From Gnetum montanum (lineage: Eukaryota > Streptophyta > Gnetopsida > Gnetales > Gnetaceae), in contig MNCI01015796.1 of assembly GCA_015680685.1 (NCBI GenBank), positions 10,345-74,344 of the forward strand: 64,000 nucleotides of DNA, written 5' to 3'. Under the pieces are notes generated by a model. The model worked only from the letters and a program-made list of their open reading frames with translations, searched no databases and was not told the origin of the DNA. This document shows, one piece after another, positions 55,370 through 64,000 of this stretch. How positions within the stretch are numbered: the first letter of the stretch is position 1; each line of letters begins with the position of its first letter. The position numbers were made by a program, and so were the translations under genes.

Positions 55370-56012
55370 TATTGTTAAGAATCCATTTTTCTTTCCTAGC
55401 TCCAGATGCTGCATCCCTTTGCTCATGTGAATTATCTTGGCTTCCTGAAGATCTAGAATTGTTTGAAGGATCCCTTAGCACCCCCTTATTAGCCCACACA
55501 AGCCCACATGCATTACAATGTGTTTGAGGTCCTTGAGGTACACGCTGCATCATTGGTGTACTTGACTCTTTAATTCCACAGTTCATACACAAAACTTCTT
55601 GTTGCGCTCCTTCAGCACTTGAATAATAGAGATTAGATGAATCCCACTTTTGTCCACCTGATTGTGCATCATCTTTCTTATATGGCATGAATTGACCTTT
55701 GTAACGTTGCATCCTTTGAGCAACTTCTTTGCATATACTATAGGGAATTTTTTTGTCAAAATTTTGTTCCTTACCCTTTTCTTGAAATCTTGTCAAAGAT
55801 GCTATTTTTTGAGGTTGATTTATACAAGAAATGTCAAGCATACCCTACCCATAATGCAAACTAGCAAGAGGTAAACTAGACATGTTGTTTGGCCTCTCTC
55901 GACCCTCAAAGCAACAGCATTTACTACACCTTCTCTGGTGGGGCATGATCAAACACATGAACCTCCCCTTGATAAGAAAGGGTTAGTTGATTAGATCCCT
56001 GAGTAGTTCAGT
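55370..56012 (-). pseudogene. ZML-like: TIFY-CCT-GATA transcription factor (ZML type), processed-looking pseudogene
   Basis: Functional ZML/ZIM proteins are nuclear transcription factors with TIFY, CCT and GATA-finger domains in that order. All three are here on the minus strand without recognisable introns. The TIFY region (about 55,992-55,925) reads QLTLSYQGEVHVFDHAPPEK and then two stops. After a frameshift, a frame ending at 55,305 carries CCT from residue 14 (ASLTRFQEKGKEQNFDKKIP). The GATA finger, C85-X2-C88-X20-C109-X2-C112, includes the diagnostic STPMMQRVPQGPQT. Conserved CCT arginines are replaced (I-P-Y-S-I-C where I-R-Y-T-V-R is usual). Fused domains without introns suggest a retrocopy. 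Stops, the frameshift and substitutions make it dead. The assignment itself is secure. Confidence 0.85.
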
Positions 56013-58500
56013 AGCCAAGAAACCTTGAAAGATTTGGTGTTATGATTATTGTTCATTATTTTATATTATTGGATATAATCTGAAAATATTTAGAGTGTTT
56101 TCTAGCAAACTACTATGACATGCTGGGATACATGTGCCTTATTTGCCACTTTTGGTTTTCAAGAGGATCCACCAACCATTTTTTAAGTTCTCATTAAATG
56201 CCATTTTCCAAGTTGCTCAAGATGGATGTTACAAATTGGAAACTTAACTAACCAACCATTACGAAAAATGTTGAATTGATGATAATAAGTTTTGTCACAT
56301 CGTGTAAAGCTACATCGTTGTCGTTTCTGTCCATGGCTCTTCATGATTGGGATAGTAATTCATGGATTGTCTGGTTCAGCATTTCAATCTCTCTAGTCGT
56401 CTATTATACTTTATAAGCATATCGGCTAGGATGTTATAAGTGGCTTGGAATTTCAAAATAAGTTAAAAGTCACCAATTTTGATTTCTGCTCTTGGTAATG
56501 TGCCTCAGGATGGCAATGAATCTCCCCATCGTTCTACCCTTACATCATCATCCCATGTAGGCTATGCACTCATGATTCCCAAGAAAATTTCACGAACCAT
56601 TCGCACGAATTCAGGCACACGTACAGAAGCGTGTAAAATCCGCATTGGGTACGTAAATTATAATTTTTCATGCAATGGTGTCTCGATTTTCAACTTTCAA
56701 GCATAACATTCATTGTCTATTAAAATCTTACCTATTTTTACCTGCAAATGGTGTTCAATCTTACCTTTTTTTACTGCAAATCATGTCCATGTCCAACACC
56801 TTTTATTAACAGTTGCTCCTACTTCACCATTTGGAGGGAACTAGATGCTTCTACTGCAAACTCTCCAAACGCTACTCTAAAATTCTTTGTTTCATCTTCA
56901 ATTTTTCTTAGTATCTCATCACATCTGCGGGATGAAGGAGGAGATGAGCATTTCTCCTGATGATTGAGGTCTCATCTGCCCAGTCTGATTTGGGTGAAGA
57001 TGTTATTGTCAACTATTGTCTGATTTTCTATAAAAAATATCCAAAAAAAAGATCCATATGGATGGAAAACTATGGCATATATAGTGTATCAACTATCATC
57101 TAATTTTCAACTGCCCAATGCCTATTGAGGATTGCTTACGCTACCCTTTTGCTTACCCTAACCATCTGTTTATTTTGGGTCGCTTGTGTGAACCTTTACT
57201 TCCCAAAGCCTGCTTCCAAGTTACCTAGTCTAGCAACATTCCTAACATGCTGAGTCCTTTTTTTATGTACATACAAAAACCATCTCACTTACTAGTTTTT
57301 TGGTTCAATCATTTTTTTCTTTGTGGTTCTTTTAAGATTTTATCAATTCTTTCATGTTTGATTACAATTTGTTCAAGGAGATAAAATATTTGGAGGTTCT
57401 CATTGAATAATTTTTTTTTGATGGTTCGATTCCTGTTATTTTTTGGAACTTTTCCTTTTTGTTTCATACTTTGGTTAAATACAACAAGATTAATGGTCCA
57501 ACCAAATATCAAAAATTTTCTATCTCTATCTTTATTTGACATTGTAGAGTTTAATGTTAGGGCGAATGCTTGAAGAAAACAGACTGGAGATTTTAGCAGA
57601 AAGAGAACATATTCTTTTGGTTGAATATTTATTAAACTTTTCATCATTTAACAATTTGGGAATAGCTTTTTGTTCAGTATGTAACACTTATCTCATTGAA
57701 ACCATTCTTTAATGTTTTAGATAATTGATTTTTTATTTTTGAAGTGTGCTTAAGTTCTTAGTGCATCGATGTCTTGTCGCTCTTTGAGGCATACTATAAA
57801 AAAAATTACTGAAGTGGTTTTGCATTATCGTTAAGCTTCCAGAAAACATTTCACTTTAATCAATTAATGCCTATGATACAACGTTCTATTTGGTTTCTAG
57901 TTTAATTGTAGTTATTACACTTTTTTTCTGGGTTGGATGGTTTCTTTTTTTTTATCAAAGCAGAAAAGATTGATGAACAAAATCAGAATTATGCAGACCA
58001 AACCCTACTTGCAGTCATTAGTTGGATCTCTTTTACATGCATTAAAGCTGCTTTCACTATTTTTCAACTTGGACTTTATTCCTTCATTCAAAAAAGCAAT
58101 TTCTTTATGATGTCATATTTCATATTTTATGAAATTCCACCCTTGTTTCAACAGTTATTAAGTACATGTGTTTATGATTTTCAGTTTTTTTCTATTCCTT
58201 ATTGAAATTTCATCTTGTTATTTTTAAATTTATCACTATTTTGTATTTTCAATTTTTCCTGTGACTCTATTATTGTTTTGCATTTCCAGATTTATTGCAT
58301 TGAATAACATTTTATTGTTAAAGCTCTTAAGACATTTTTCTAAAAGCTCTTTGCTAGTAGAAAAAGAAAAAATAGATACCCTTAATCATAGTAATTTAGG
58401 AAATTAGTAAGTATATCTATTTGTAATTTTTTTAAAAATTCATTTTAATTTTTATGAAGAGTAGCAATCATATCTCATTTTCTAATTTTTACCATTAATA
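56013..58500. other. No assigned gene
   Basis: Mixed DNA between the GATA pseudogene and the hAT transposase. Short frames at 56,479-56,706 (+), 57,647-57,309 (-) and 57,933-58,205 (+) carry no motif I recognise. Long T-runs are common after 57,300. The left end of the hAT element, including its terminal inverted repeat, must lie somewhere in the right part but was not identified. Confidence 0.4.
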
Positions 58501-58517
58501 TTTATAGAGTCATAAAG

Positions 58518-61257
58518 ATGAACTCTATTCAAGACATAGATAGCAATGAAAATAAAATAGATAGTACTCTATTGGAGGAAAATGCACCGCAAGAAGAAAA
58601 TGTCTTAGATTGTAATGTGGAAATTTTGAAACCATTTGCAAAAGGTAGATTTATTGTGAAATCTCCATTAAAACAATTCGTAACTGTTTTAATTCGTAAC
58701 ACAATTAGACACTTGTAGGAGTAGAGGAGGTGGAAGCAAAAGATAGAAATGTCATGTATGAGGCCATGAATTCACTGCAAGTGGTACATGAATACATCAT
58801 TATTTCTTTCAGACATTAGAAAATAAAACAGGTGTTATTGCATGTAAATTTTCATTTCCTGATATTCAAAAAGCTATGTATGACTACTTTCAAGCAAAGA
58901 CTATGATAAAGAGCATTACTGTAAGTATTCAAACAAAGGAAAGTAAGAAGAGACAAAGAATGTTGTACAACCAACAAAAAGAAAAGTGCTTAAACAAACA
59001 GAAATAAGTTTTCAAGTTGAAAAAAAATAAAAGCTAATATCAATATTGCAAAAATGTTCTATGCACATGGATTACCATTCAAACTTGCATGTACTCCTTC
59101 ATTCAAAGAAGAAATTCGTTGTGCCATTGAAGCAGGTAATATTTTTAAATTTTAAATTATCATTTTTTATTTAAAATTATTAGTAAAACTAATATTTTTA
59201 TATGGCAGGTCCAACATATATCCCTCTAACTAAAGATAAAATTTGAAATGATCTTCTTGATGAGAGGTATGAACTTGGCATGAAACTGTTGGAGGAATGG
59301 AAGCAATTTTGGTAGCAAAGTGGTTGTTCTATTATAATGGATGGATGATCGTCAACATTCATTAATTAATATTATAATTAGTTGTCAACTTGGACCATTT
59401 TTTCTTAATGCTATAGACTACTCCAATCATATAAAAGATGCTAATTTTCAAACCAAATTATTAGAGACAGCAATTGCAACTATTGGTTCAAGCAACATTA
59501 TTCAAATTATAACAGATTCAGCTCCTATTTGTAGGCATGCAGGAAAAATGATAGAAATGATTCATCCAAATATATTTTGGACTCCTTGTTGTGTTCATTC
59601 TCTAAATAATACACTTCGTGATATTGGTAAAATTGATTGGGTGAAAAAGCTTATTATAGATGTAAGAGACATACAAATTTTCATTTGTAATCATCATTAT
59701 TCAAATTCCTTGTTCAGGGAATGTAGCAAAAATAAGACTTTCAAAAAGCCTATAGAAACAAGGTAATAGAATACAAAAATCTATATTGTGTATTTTTAAG
59801 AAATTTTATTTATTAATGCTAAACTAATTATAAATTTTGTGAAACAGATATGCTTCATATTTCATAATGTTGGAGAGAATGCAAGAGATACAAAAATCAT
59901 TACAAACAATGGTTATAACTAGTAAATGAAAGAACTAGGAGGAAGCCAACACAACTATGGGAAAGAGTGTTAGAGAAAAGATGTTATCATATGAGTGGTG
60001 GAAACAAATGAAGTAAGAAATAATTTATTTGAAATATAATTCTTTATTTTTTATTGTTTGCATCTTTATATCTTATTAAAAATAAGTATTTGTTATATTA
60101 TAGGAGGATTGTTAGCATGTTGTAACCTATTGTTGAGTTCATTCATTATGCTGATACAGATACACCTACATTAGGAGAAATTTATGTAATTTATGAAAAT
60201 ATGTTAACAGAAATTAAAAAAAAAATTATAGAAATGGATAACTCTCTTGATTTTTATAATGCTCAGTTACTTCCATTGATTCTAAAAAGATGGAATGCTA
60301 CAAATACCCCATTGCATATGGCTTTATATGCATTAAATATTAATTGGTATTCTTCAAAACATAGAGATAAAAGTCCAACAAGGCCTTGTGATGATTTTGA
60401 TGTAAGAACAAGTTTTTTAGAATATGTTAAACAGTTATATTTACCTTGTGAGGCTAGCTTAATTAGAAAGGAATGGCTTCAATTTACTAAAGGACATACA
60501 AAAGCATTTAAATGTGAAGATGTTATACTTGATATGGATGGAATAACTCAAGAAGATCCAGGTGGATGGTGGAGTTTGCTTGGTGAAGATACTCCTAGAC
60601 TTCAAACTTTAGCAATGAAGCTTATTTCTCAGGTAATACGATAAATTTTTCATTAAACATATAATAAATATTAATACATATTAATTTCCTTAATTAATTT
60701 ATGAAATGTGATGTTTGAAAACTAAAAATAGTGATGTTTTATATATCATTATGCATTCTCTAAACACCATAATTAATAGGCTATTAGGTCTGAAGCTTCA
60801 AATGAGTTTGTTTATTGATGAAGTTTTGAATAATTTATAAAATGAATCTTTTAACAATGCAAAAATTTATTCTTGTTCTAAAAGAAATTAGTCAACATAT
60901 TCTTTCATTCATCAGATCAAAAGAAATAGTCTGACTTCAAAAAGAGCTGAAAAATTAGTATCTGTTCATAGCATGATTAGATTAGAAGAAAGAAAGGAAA
61001 TAAAATATAGGCAATCACCTACTTCTCATTGGGATGTTAATCCAGAAGATGATGATGTTCCAATAGTTGATGAAAGAGAAAGTTATTCTAGTGACTTAGT
61101 TAATGTTCTTGAAGCAATGAATCTTAATATTGATGATTCAATCCTTGATGAAGATGATTACCATACAAATGATATTAATGACATAGAACAAAATGAAGCA
61201 GGTTTTATAAATTTACTCTTTAGAGTAGAGCAAAGAGAAAATATAGGCCAAAATTAG
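58518..61257 (+). pseudogene. hAT-superfamily transposase gene with introns, degenerate
   Basis: hAT transposases excise and reinsert DNA transposons. Proposed exons: 58,518-59,135 (N-terminus, degenerate BED zinc finger near 58,750-58,850), 59,209-59,762, 59,848-60,012, 60,104-60,632 and about 60,865-61,257. Introns have GT-AG ends and join in phase (E-A-G-P, R-Y-A-S, Q-M-K-R). The DUF659-type core reads MFYAHGLPFKLACTP, then DDRQHSLINIIISCQLGPFF, then FWTPCCVHSLNNTLRDIGKI. The C-terminal dimerisation domain reads DPGGWWSLLGEDTPRLQTLA, then KRNSLTSKRAEKLVSVHSMI. Defects are a frameshift in the BED part and another at M-D-G-W, plus several stops. It is the least decayed mobile-element gene here. 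Confidence 0.85.
59136..59208 (+). other. Intron 1 of the hAT gene
   Basis: 73-base AT-rich intron, GTAATA...GGCAG, interrupting E-A-G with phase preserved. Three more predicted introns lie at 59,763-59,847, 60,013-60,103 and from 60,633. Confidence 0.7.
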
Positions 61258-61326
61258 AATTTGAACAATGTGACAACTTTTAAGCTTTGGCAAGAAACTC
61301 TCTTGTGATTTAAAAAGAGATAGATA

Positions 61327-61339
61327 ATTTTGTAGTATT

Positions 61340-61373
<34 letters not shown>

Positions 61374-61386
61374 AATGCTACAAAAT
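61327..61386. repeat. AT microsatellite flanked by an 18-bp inverted repeat
   Basis: ATTTTGTAGTATTATCAT (61,327-61,344) and its reverse complement with one mismatch (61,369-61,386) enclose an AT dinucleotide run at about 61,343-61,370. It can fold into a hairpin. It lies about 70 bases after the transposase stop codon. Confidence 0.75.
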
Positions 61387-62770
61387 ATTTTATAACACAC
61401 ATGACACTCAATACTTAATGTTTCATTGCAATCTTTAAGCATTAACAATATTTTGAATTTACATTATACTTGTTCTATATTCTACAATGTTTTTTATGAT
61501 ACATGAGATTTAATTTTTTTTAAAAAAAACTAATCTATTTAAATTTTCTTTATCACGTCCTCGGCTACGAATCTGTCCCCACTTTTTCTTAAGGCACACG
61601 TACCCAAACACGATCGGAAGCACGAATTCTCAATTCCTCAGATTCTTTTGATGCATAGCATGCAGGTGACCATGAGCAGGAGGAGGTGCTGCTGCTGTTA
61701 CATGCACATGCACATGTGAGTTCACAGCATGCATTTGCATTTGCCTATCAGGGTAGCATCCAGGGGATCAAGATTGTCTGGCTCCGCCATATGTGACCCT
61801 GGCCCCTAATCAAAGCAGATCACGAAAGATTGAATATTTGAATTCAAGACGAGAAATCGCGTCGAAAGGTGAAGTCCAGCTTGGAAGAATAAGGACAATG
61901 CCAGAAATGCCGAAGTCAGAGAAGCAAAGGACGATTTTGGAAACTTTCTAATTTGAACCGGTGTTAAAGGCTTTGAAGGCAGTGCAGTAATGGTAAGTGA
62001 GGAGGCTGATACGGCTAAATCTGGCCTGCTCTATTGGCCACAACAATGTCCATGTCCATTCCCCCACCCCATAGTCACCATCAAAGCTTTGACAACTGTT
62101 AAGCAAAATTTCAAAATCTATATCTCAGGCCTGGCCTGCCAAAACCCACAATCCAGCCTTGAACAACAAGGAAAACAGGATTTAGAGCTTTTGAATAAAA
62201 AATGGCAGGAACGGGAACCAGAGCCTGAGGAAACAAAAGCAGACACTGGGCATCTACACCGCTGTCATGGAAGTTGAGCAAAAGTAAAACTTGACAGTAA
62301 TTGGGTACCCAAAACCAAAAATTGATCGCAGCACCTGCTGCACCTTCGCTCAGTCCTGTGCAACATCCTGCCGAAACACCGCAATCCTAGTGTTTCGTAC
62401 ATCTTTCAAAGACGGAATCATGCCAGTGTTTTTTATTCTCATTTACTAAAATGAAACATTACTATTTTCTTTCTTCTCATTTAAAATGATTTGCACGAAT
62501 CTTTAATTAAGAGCTATAATGCTATTGTTTGCTATTTTTTATTTATTGACGAATTTGAATGACTCCTACTTTCAAATAAATTATTTTTCACTTTGTCATT
62601 GACTGACCGATTGCACCAACTTTTCATTTCGCGTTAATCATAGACTGTAGACTATCATTTGTTATTTTACTTTATTGACTTATCTTACTTTATTGACTTA
62701 TCTCGTGCTATTTTAATGGGTTAGACTATCATTTGTTATTTTACTTTATTGACTTATCTTAATGGGTTAG
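61387..62770. other. Upstream region and first intron of the bromodomain gene; no separate gene called
   Basis: From about 61,560 the sequence becomes richer in G+C and loses the retroelement character. A proposed start codon at 61,990-61,992 is followed at once by the donor GTAAGT. The rest to 62,770 would be intron 1 (778 bases). A 95-codon frame at 61,990-62,277 shares that ATG but reads through the donor. I do not call it. Near-identical 74-base repeats occupy 62,649-62,770. Confidence 0.4.
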
Positions 62771-63504
62771 GATGCCAAGCCATCTCAGACTTCTCAAGCC
62801 GCAGGGAATGCTTCAGGTCTATCTTGTTTCGTGCCTTCTAGGTACTTTTTCTAAATATATTATGTATCGCCATTACTTGAATGTTTTGGTGCTTTGATTC
62901 TCTGCCATGGCAGATTCCACGTGCAAGACGCCCATGCCAGACATCATATTACTAGAGTTCAGTCTAGATAAACTGCAAAAGTATGTGTCGTATCTTTCCA
63001 TTCGTTTCAAATGACAGTATGAATGTGTGATGGGCACAATATCTTAAACACGTCGTCTTTAACTGCTGAAAGAAGCTGGAAATATTTTTTCTTATATTCT
63101 CAGTCCTTTTATTGTTGAAAATACTGAGGTCCTTCCATTCGTTGCCCAGGAAAGATACTTATGGCGTCTTTGCGTTCTCAGTGGATCCCAAAGAGGTATA
63201 TCTGATTTTATTTGGCATCATTATATATATTTTCTTATATTCTCAGTCCTTTTATTGTTGAAAATACTGAATTCCTTCCATTCTTTGCCCAAGAAAGATA
63301 CTTATGACCTCCCATTGGATCCCAAAGAGGTATATCTGGCTATTGTACAACAGACTTTTTTTTTTATTCCATTAAGATTACTCTAATTAAAGTTTGATGC
63401 TCTTTTAGCTCCCTCATTACCATGAGATCATTCAACATCCGATGGATTTTAGCACAATATGGATTTTAGCCAAGGAATCCTATTCTTATTTTGAACCGTT
63501 TAAG
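61990..63504 (+). CDS. Bromodomain protein gene, 5' part (possibly truncated or decayed)
   Basis: Bromodomains bind acetyl-lysine on histones. Proposed exons: ATG at the end of exon 1 (61,990-61,992), 62,771-62,816, 62,914-62,980, 63,150-63,195 and 63,409-63,504. All have GT-AG introns and join in phase. The joined protein contains T-P-M-P-D-I-I-L-L-E-F, then SLDKLQKKDTYGVF, V-D-P-K-E, and LPHYHEIIQHPMDFST. These match plant BRD7/9-like proteins ('LPDk..LelILDkLQKKDTYGVFaePVDpeELPDYHevIehPMDFaTVRkKL'). The P-M-D-F motif is intact. The following V-R-K-K-L is replaced by I-W-I-L-A. The exon with the acetyl-lysine-binding Asn (C-x-N-A-x-x-Y-N) is not seen before the window ends. The long N-terminal region of full-length relatives is absent, so a truncated copy is possible. 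Confidence 0.65.
62649..62770. repeat. 74-bp direct repeat just before an exon
   Basis: The phrase AGACTATCATTTGTTATTTT starts at 62,649 and again at 62,723. Both are followed by 'ACTTTATTGACTTATCTT', and the first unit also holds an internal duplicate. The second unit ends at the GGGTTAG acceptor of the 62,771 exon. Confidence 0.85.
63087..63341 (+). repeat. Tandem duplication of a bromodomain exon and flanks (143-bp period)
   Basis: The segment starting TTTTCTTATATTCTCAGTCC occurs at 63,087 and 63,230. Each holds intron sequence, the K-D-T-Y exon and the donor GAG/GTATATCTG. In the second copy (exon-like 63,294-63,329) nine bases are lost from the exon (K-D-T-Y-D-L-P-L-D-P-K-E) and the acceptor CCCAG/G has become CCCAAG. 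Splicing it in the same phase would fail. Confidence 0.9.
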
Positions 63505-64000
63505 GTTGGTACCTTTAACAAATTTTCTTACATTTTTTGGGTATTTCTGGTTTCTTATTTTATTTATTTATTTTGAAATTCCTTCTATAATATCTCTATT
63601 TGTGCTTATTGTACCAATTGAGAAGCAAAAGCTTGAAGATTATTTCACAAAGGCCTTGTTCTAATCGATTCTTTACTCAAGAAAAAGAATGTCTTATGAA
63701 GTTTATCTATATAAGATAAATGATAGATTTGGAAAGGAGAAATTTTACTTGTTAATGCAATTTCATGTGGGAATATGGGATTTGGAAATGTGTATTAACT
63801 GGGTAAATCATGATGCATTGCAAATCATGTTTCCCTCACTTAGAGTATGCATGTAATGATAAATGAGTTCAATAATGTTTATTTTCCATCATGAGCTATT
63901 TTCAAAATAACAAAATGGACCTCAAATCTTTTATGATCATGTCATTGTTGATCTTTAAAACTATACAACACCAAGATGGTAGTGAAGGATCTCGTTATTT
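63505..64000. other. Intron-like 3' flank, no further exon seen
   Basis: After the donor GTTGGTACC at 63,505 the sequence is T-rich. No exon encoding the C-terminal bromodomain helix was found before the window ends. Confidence 0.4.

Noticed and set aside
57309-57647. 112-codon minus-strand frame rich in Lys and Asn
   Set aside because: No recognisable motif. The composition matches the AT-rich DNA, and long A/T runs explain the open frame.
61990-62277. 95-codon frame in the GC-richer stretch before the bromodomain exons
   Set aside because: It starts at ATG followed by a strong GTAAGT donor, so the rest is better read as intron. The peptide shows no domain.
1-64000. Search for tRNA, rRNA, snoRNA or microRNA genes
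   Set aside because: No cloverleaf with A and B boxes or rRNA core sequence was noticed by eye. tRNA-like similarity appears only in primer-binding sites. A covariance-model scan was not possible here.

Overview
This window looks like intergenic DNA from the nuclear genome of a large-genome seed plant. A gymnosperm such as a conifer is my best guess, but that is inference. The sequence is AT-rich. It is packed with old, nested, stop-riddled LTR retrotransposons, and no bacterial or organelle gene organisation is visible. Almost no open frame exceeds 150 codons, and most longer frames are fragments of retroelement polyproteins. The only plant-type gene material is a TIFY-CCT-GATA (ZML-type) transcription-factor pseudogene, a duplicated gene fragment resembling an FCP1/NLI-interacting-factor phosphatase, a hAT transposase gene, and exons of a bromodomain gene at the right edge.

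Layout, left to right. 1-295: a ~80-bp tandem repeat. 0.9-5.6 kb: a minus-strand Ty3/gypsy remnant with protease, primer-binding site (PBS) and a 1.5-kb LTR. 5.6-7.5 kb: a plus-strand gypsy RT/RNase H/integrase remnant. 8.4-11.0 kb: a minus-strand Ty1/copia remnant with a tRNA-iMet-type PBS. 12.6-16.4 kb: a chain of 3'-coding and LTR units carrying TATA boxes. 16.9-21.3 kb: a plus-strand gypsy element from gag to a truncated integrase. 21.3-29.9 kb: a degenerate ~195-bp satellite-like array running into a ~7.8-kb imperfect palindrome whose arms each carry one copy of the FCP1-like gene fragment. 29.9-31.8 kb: a PBS and a 1.85-kb minus-strand LTR abutting the right arm. 33.8-37.3 and 37.3-44.5 kb: two related gypsy copies, head to head, the second apparently inserted in the protease of the first. 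45.1-46.7 kb: copia gag. 47.0-47.7 kb: a possible plant-transposon-protein domain. 49.7-53.1 kb: a minus-strand gypsy remnant. 55.3-56.0 kb: the GATA pseudogene. 58.5-61.3 kb: the hAT transposase gene with recognisable introns. 62.0-63.5 kb: bromodomain-gene exons, including a tandemly duplicated exon.

The most unusual object is the palindrome. Splice sites in the two arms are mirror images around position 26,412, with coordinate pairs summing to 52,825. The right arm begins directly next to a retroelement PBS, and the captured gene lies in the sense orientation of that LTR. This suggests an LTR element that acquired a host phosphatase-like gene, followed by inverted duplication. All domain assignments come from reading translations by eye. 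No alignment or database search was run, and boundaries given without a clear motif are approximate.
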